A stretch of 9,396 bases of DNA from JBFLVQ01 sp040758525 (GTDB taxonomy: Bacteria; Acidobacteriota; Blastocatellia; Chloracidobacteriales; JADJPF01): positions 1-9,396 of the forward strand of contig JBFLVQ010000368.1 of NCBI GenBank assembly GCA_040758525.1, in the 5' to 3' direction. Below, in pieces: positions 7,274 to 9,396 of this stretch. Below the pieces are notes generated by a model. That model made no database searches, was not told where the DNA came from, and saw only the letters and a program-made list of their open reading frames with translations. Position 1 is the first letter of the stretch, and each line of letters starts with the position of its first letter. A program made the translations under genes and the position numbers.

Positions 7274-7314
7274 GCCACCACCACAACCTTCTTAACCAAG
7301 ACTGTGGCGATGGC
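7274..7314 (-). promoter_or_regulatory. Predicted hairpin in the 5' leader of the receptor mRNA
   Basis: On the minus strand GCCATCGCCAC (7314-7304) can pair over 11 bases with GTGGTGGTGGC (7284-7274), including two G-U pairs, around a 19-nt loop. The stem ends about 28 nt before the start codon. It overlaps by two bases the palindrome GCAAATTTGC (7266-7275), so the two structures compete. It may modulate translation or RNA stability, or be chance. Confidence 0.35.
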
Positions 7315-7371
7315 TTAGTTATCCGTAGATAGTCGCTAGGAGAATTTACTAACAAAAATGAAAACGACGAT

Positions 7372-7390
7372 GAAATTCATTTTCATTTTC
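7372..7390 (-). promoter_or_regulatory. Fur-box-like operator upstream of the TonB receptor operon
   Basis: On the minus strand GAAAATGAAAATGAATTTC matches the 19-bp Fur consensus GATAATGATAATCATTATC at 14 of 19 positions. It is built of two tandem GAAAAT hexamers plus a partial inverse. The region also holds a 10-bp inverted repeat, AAAATGAAAA (7355-7364) with TTTTCATTTT (7380-7389), and an 11-bp palindrome ATGAAATTCAT (7370-7380). It lies about 125 bp upstream of the receptor and just downstream of a candidate -10 element, where a repressor would block transcription. The match is imperfect in AT-rich DNA, so confidence is moderate. Confidence 0.5.
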
Positions 7391-7396
7391 GATTTA

Positions 7397-7426
7397 GAAA
7401 TACTTTAATGAGGTAGTAGAAGTCAA
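7397..7426 (-). promoter_or_regulatory. Candidate sigma70-like promoter for the TonB operon
   Basis: On the minus strand TTGACT (7426-7421; five of six bases of the -35 consensus) is followed after 18 bp by TATTTC (7402-7397; a weak -10, three of six). Predicted transcription would begin near 7390, inside the Fur-like site. The weak -10 and the unknown promoter rules of this phylum make this tentative. Confidence 0.3.
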
Positions 7427-7501
7427 GTAGGAGTTGCCGGATTTTTGCAGAAGAGGTTTGATTATGGGTGTGGGAATGAAATTGTTAAGAAAAAGCCTTG
7501 G

Positions 7502-7769
7502 TTATTTAGCATTATTTTTTTCTGGATCGGCAGCAACATCGATACGTTTATGATCTAAGTTAGACTCGCAATAGATATAGAAAGAGATTAGCCAAGCTAA
7601 CACTAATATTGCGACTATGATAATGATCCCACTAATGACGGGCTCTGATTTAATAAATGCGGCAATTCCAGCGAGAGCAGCGGATAGTGAACCAAACAGT
7701 GTAGTAAGCAATCGTCTTAGTGTTCCTGTCGAAGCTGGTAAGAAATCTGTTATGGTTTTTGATAGATCA
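7502..7769. repeat. Direct repeat copy 1: 3' end of the GH25 gene encoding the membrane tail
   Basis: Bases 7502-7752 match 8518-8768 at 249 of 251 positions. The differences are at 7643 (synonymous) and 7660 (Ala versus Thr). The match continues with four further differences to 7769. It starts exactly at the stop codon of each gene and stops inside the linker. The copies are 1016 bp apart. Confidence 0.97.
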
Positions 7770-8467
7770 CTAGCTTGGCTGCTTTTAGTAGCAGTTGTTG
7801 TTACAGTGGTTAAATTTTGAGAACTGGTTACTAAGCTCTGAGAGTTAGCGGGTGCGCTAATAGTTAAGCTTTGTAAGTTAGTAGCTGAACCATTGAAATA
7901 GTCTAGATCTACCGATCCAGTCACTCCATTTATACTGCCGCTATTTGAGTATTGCCAAAAGTTCCATTGAGTCCATCCTGATGGGATAGTTGGAGCACCC
8001 GTCTTATAATTGGCAATCCATAATGGATAGGCGCCAAATTGATCTGTCATATTACTATTCCAGAAGGAGGGGCTAGTATAGATAATAGGCTTATAGCCAG
8101 TCTGTTTCTCAACAACCTCTAGCCAAGTCTTTACTCCATTAATTAGCACCTGCTGATCATTACCGGCAGATTCTACGTCTAGTACAGGGGGAAGGTCGCC
8201 TGGTTGAAGCTCCACCGTCTCAATAAAGTGAGATGCCTGCTGACTAGCATCATCAGAGGGAATAAAGTAGTGATATGCTCCACGGATAATGCCAGCGTCT
8301 TTCATTGCCTTCCAATTATCTTTGAACTTGGCATCACGATATGAAGTACCTTCAGTTGCTTTAGCAAAGGCGAATATAATACCAGCGCTTTTCACTAGGT
8401 TGAATTTGATAGTACCATTATAGTGGGAGACATCAATACCTCTCAAATAGTTGGGTTGTGTCGTCAT
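7502..8467 (-). CDS. GH25 muramidase (lysozyme) with C-terminal membrane tail
   Basis: This 321-residue protein has residues ~8-195 as a complete GH25 domain, which cleaves the MurNAc-GlcNAc bond of peptidoglycan. The conserved acidic residues are present: D12 in IDVSHYNG, E39 in ATEG, D97 and E99 in VLDVES, and D187/D189 in SVDLDYF. GAYHYF and WQYS are family landmarks. There is no N-terminal signal peptide, unlike a normally exported wall hydrolase. A Ser/Thr-rich linker (~203-233) leads to a tail (about 234-321) with an amphipathic segment (TGTLRRLLTTLFGSLSAAL) and one strong hydrophobic helix (~279-300, IIIIVAILVLAWLISFYIY), ending in a charged stretch. The tail is almost identical to that of the adjacent GH19 gene. 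AAAGGAA (8474-8480) precedes ATG 8467 with 6-nt spacing. It lies 50 bp after the GH19 gene in the same direction, so the pair is likely co-transcribed. It resembles phage or injection-system lysins with holin-like tails, but that origin is inference. Confidence 0.92.
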   Translation of the reverse strand: MTTQPNYLRGIDVSHYNGTIKFNLVKSAGIIFAFAKATEGTSYRDAKFKDNWKAMKDAGIIRGAYHYFIPSDDASQQASHFIETVELQPGDLPPVLDVESAGNDQQVLINGVKTWLEVVEKQTGYKPIIYTSPSFWNSNMTDQFGAYPLWIANYKTGAPTIPSGWTQWNFWQYSNSGSINGVTGSVDLDYFNGSATNLQSLTISAPANSQSLVTSSQNLTTVTTTATKSSQASDLSKTITDFLPASTGTLRRLLTTLFGSLSAALAGIAAFIKSEPVISGIIIIVAILVLAWLISFYIYCESNLDHKRIDVAADPEKNNAK

Positions 8468-8517
8468 AAGCAGTTCCTTTGCGCTATATTCACGATAATG
8501 GACTTTATCTTAGCCAA

Positions 8518-8785
8518 TTATTTAGCATTATTTTTTTCTGGATCGGCAGCAACATCGATACGTTTATGATCTAAGTTAGACTCGCAATAGATATAGAAAG
8601 AGATTAGCCAAGCTAACACTAATATTGCGACTATGATAATGATCCCACTAATGACGGGTTCTGATTTAATAAATGTGGCAATTCCAGCGAGAGCAGCGGA
8701 TAGTGAACCAAACAGTGTAGTAAGCAATCGTCTTAGTGTTCCTGTCGAAGCTGGTAAGAAATCTGTTACGACTTTTGATAGGTCA
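8518..8785. repeat. Direct repeat copy 2: 3' end of the GH19-type gene encoding the membrane tail
   Basis: This is the partner of 7502-7769, with the same orientation and frame. It begins at the stop codon of the upstream lysin gene. Similarity ends immediately outside the tail-coding part on both sides, indicating a moved or converted module rather than duplication of a whole gene. Confidence 0.97.
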
Positions 8786-9396
8786 TTAATGGGTCTGTTT
8801 TTAATGGTCTCTATAGCCGACTCAGTATTATTAGAGACAGAGATAATATATTCATCGGGAATTTCTTGAAGTTGACCGGTCTCGACTACTGCGCTTTGTA
8901 GCAGTGCTTCAAAGCAACTAGCCCATTCTGCTATTTTAGATACAATATCCAAAGAGCGGATCTGATCTTTACTTCTATTTTCTGGGTCAATGGTTAAGGC
9001 CGAATTTGCTACCTGTAATTCATAAGGATTAATTATGTTTCTAGCATTTCTATAGTCACAATTACTACCATCCTTACTGATATAGTCTACTAACTTAGCG
9101 CCAGTAAACCATCCTTCTAAACATCCGCGTACCATTATTTGGTAGGCGTAAGGAGGTTGTGAAGCAAGAAATGGTGAAGTTACTAGATCCGTGCCTAGCT
9201 TTTCATCTGCTTTTTTATAGCTATCACGATATCTTAATTGGACATAGCCACGACCACGATATTTTTTATAATCCATTGGTTCGACATTACCATTTTTATC
9301 TTGATATTTTGCCAGATATGTATCTGAGCCTTGTTCTTCAAGCTGTGTAAAATGCTGTGTTTCCCATTTAGCAGTTGCCAGCATATAAGCTAATTG
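8518..9396 (-). CDS. GH19-type lysozyme/chitinase-like lysin with C-terminal membrane tail, 5'-partial
   Basis: The frame is open through the right edge: QLAY precedes the in-frame ATG at 9384, which is therefore internal. At least 292 residues are present. LATAKWETQHFTQLEEQG carries the expected catalytic glutamate (WET), and KYRGRGYVQLRYRDSYKKA is the signature GH19 block. MVRGCLEGWFTG and CDYRNARNIINP are typical of the phage/bacterial lysozyme-like subgroup that degrades peptidoglycan or chitin. Counted from ATG 9384, residues ~130-198 form a helical linker, and residues ~200-288 are the tail shared with the GH25 gene, with a hydrophobic helix at about 246-267. The missing N-terminal part may be only 30-60 residues. 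It reads into the GH25 gene across a 50-bp gap. No holin, spanin, capsid or sheath gene is visible within this window to settle whether it is phage, injection-system or host-derived. Confidence 0.88.
   Translation of the reverse strand, partial: QLAYMLATAKWETQHFTQLEEQGSDTYLAKYQDKNGNVEPMDYKKYRGRGYVQLRYRDSYKKADEKLGTDLVTSPFLASQPPYAYQIMVRGCLEGWFTGAKLVDYISKDGSNCDYRNARNIINPYELQVANSALTIDPENRSKDQIRSLDIVSKIAEWASCFEALLQSAVVETGQLQEIPDEYIISVSNNTESAIETIKNRPINDLSKVVTDFLPASTGTLRRLLTTLFGSLSAALAGIATFIKSEPVISGIIIIVAILVLAWLISFYIYCESNLDHKRIDVAADPEKNNAK

Larger units (their letters stand above)
7247..7501 (-). other. Non-coding leader and promoter region of the TonB operon
   Basis: These 255 bp lie between the GH25 gene stop and the receptor start. 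No convincing open frame was found. Reading in the direction of transcription, they contain a candidate sigma70-like promoter, a Fur-box-like repeat, a possible long 5' untranslated leader with a hairpin (7274-7314) and a palindrome (GCAAATTTGC, 7266-7275), then the receptor's Shine-Dalgarno. I see no known riboswitch core: no clear B12-box. The first ~60 bp past the GH25 stop hold no strong terminator hairpin. Confidence 0.6.

Noticed and set aside
7247..7400. Cobalamin riboswitch in front of the TonB receptor
   Set aside because: The leader has a GCCAC-like string and hairpin but no convincing B12-box or the long conserved core.
7480..7525. Terminator after the GH25 gene (A-run and T-run around the stop codon)
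   Set aside because: Only a weak 7-bp A/T stem can be drawn across the stop codon, so it is too poor to call.
7617..7820. Plus-strand frames 7617-7820 and 8633-8869 that resemble each other
   Set aside because: Their similarity only mirrors the repeated tail of the two lysin genes on the other strand.

Overview
The window (9396 bp) looks like a chromosomal segment of a Gram-negative bacterium. It has a TonB-dependent outer-membrane receptor ending in Phe, several signal-peptide proteins and a periplasmic-type di-heme enzyme. The receptor carries an N-terminal carboxypeptidase-regulatory-like domain, and an S9 peptidase and a DUF3386-type protein are also present. Together with moderately AT-rich DNA, this is compatible with Acidobacteriota (perhaps Blastocatellia). 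There is no rRNA or other phylogenetic marker, so that placement is only an inference. No tRNA, rRNA, CRISPR array, transposase or integrase was seen.

Layout. (1) Bases 2-1729, plus strand: the 3' part of an S9 (prolyl oligopeptidase-type) serine peptidase with an unusual ~245-residue C-terminal extension. Its reading frame is open at the left edge. (2) Bases 1741-1773: a perfect 14-bp hairpin between convergent genes. (3) Bases 7246-1794, minus strand: a compact five-gene block that I read as one operon. In transcription order it holds a TonB-dependent receptor, a 37-residue Lys/Cys-rich mini-protein, a 72-residue Cys/His protein, a DUF3386-type secreted protein and a MauG/cytochrome c peroxidase-type di-heme protein. 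The mini-protein begins 13 bp after the receptor stop codon with its own Shine-Dalgarno. The receptor is preceded by a ~255-bp leader with a Fur-box-like element just downstream of a candidate promoter, so the block may be iron- or metal-regulated. (4) Bases 9396-7502, minus strand: two adjacent cell-wall lytic enzymes, a GH19-type lysozyme/chitinase (5' end beyond the right edge) and a GH25 muramidase. Their catalytic domains are unrelated, but their C-terminal ~85-residue membrane tails are nearly identical at the DNA level.

How the genes may work together. The five-gene block suggests uptake of an iron- or metal-containing compound through the outer membrane, with periplasmic processing or redox chemistry by the di-heme protein. 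The two tiny Cys-rich proteins and the DUF3386 protein would be accessory or metal-handling parts; their function is unknown. The receptor plus periplasmic protein plus MauG-like enzyme superficially recalls the methanobactin-associated mbnT/mbnP/mbnH set, but no methanobactin biosynthesis gene is present, so this is only an analogy. The two tail-anchored lysins are a separate module, possibly a phage-like lysis or injection-system remnant, or a wall-remodelling pair.
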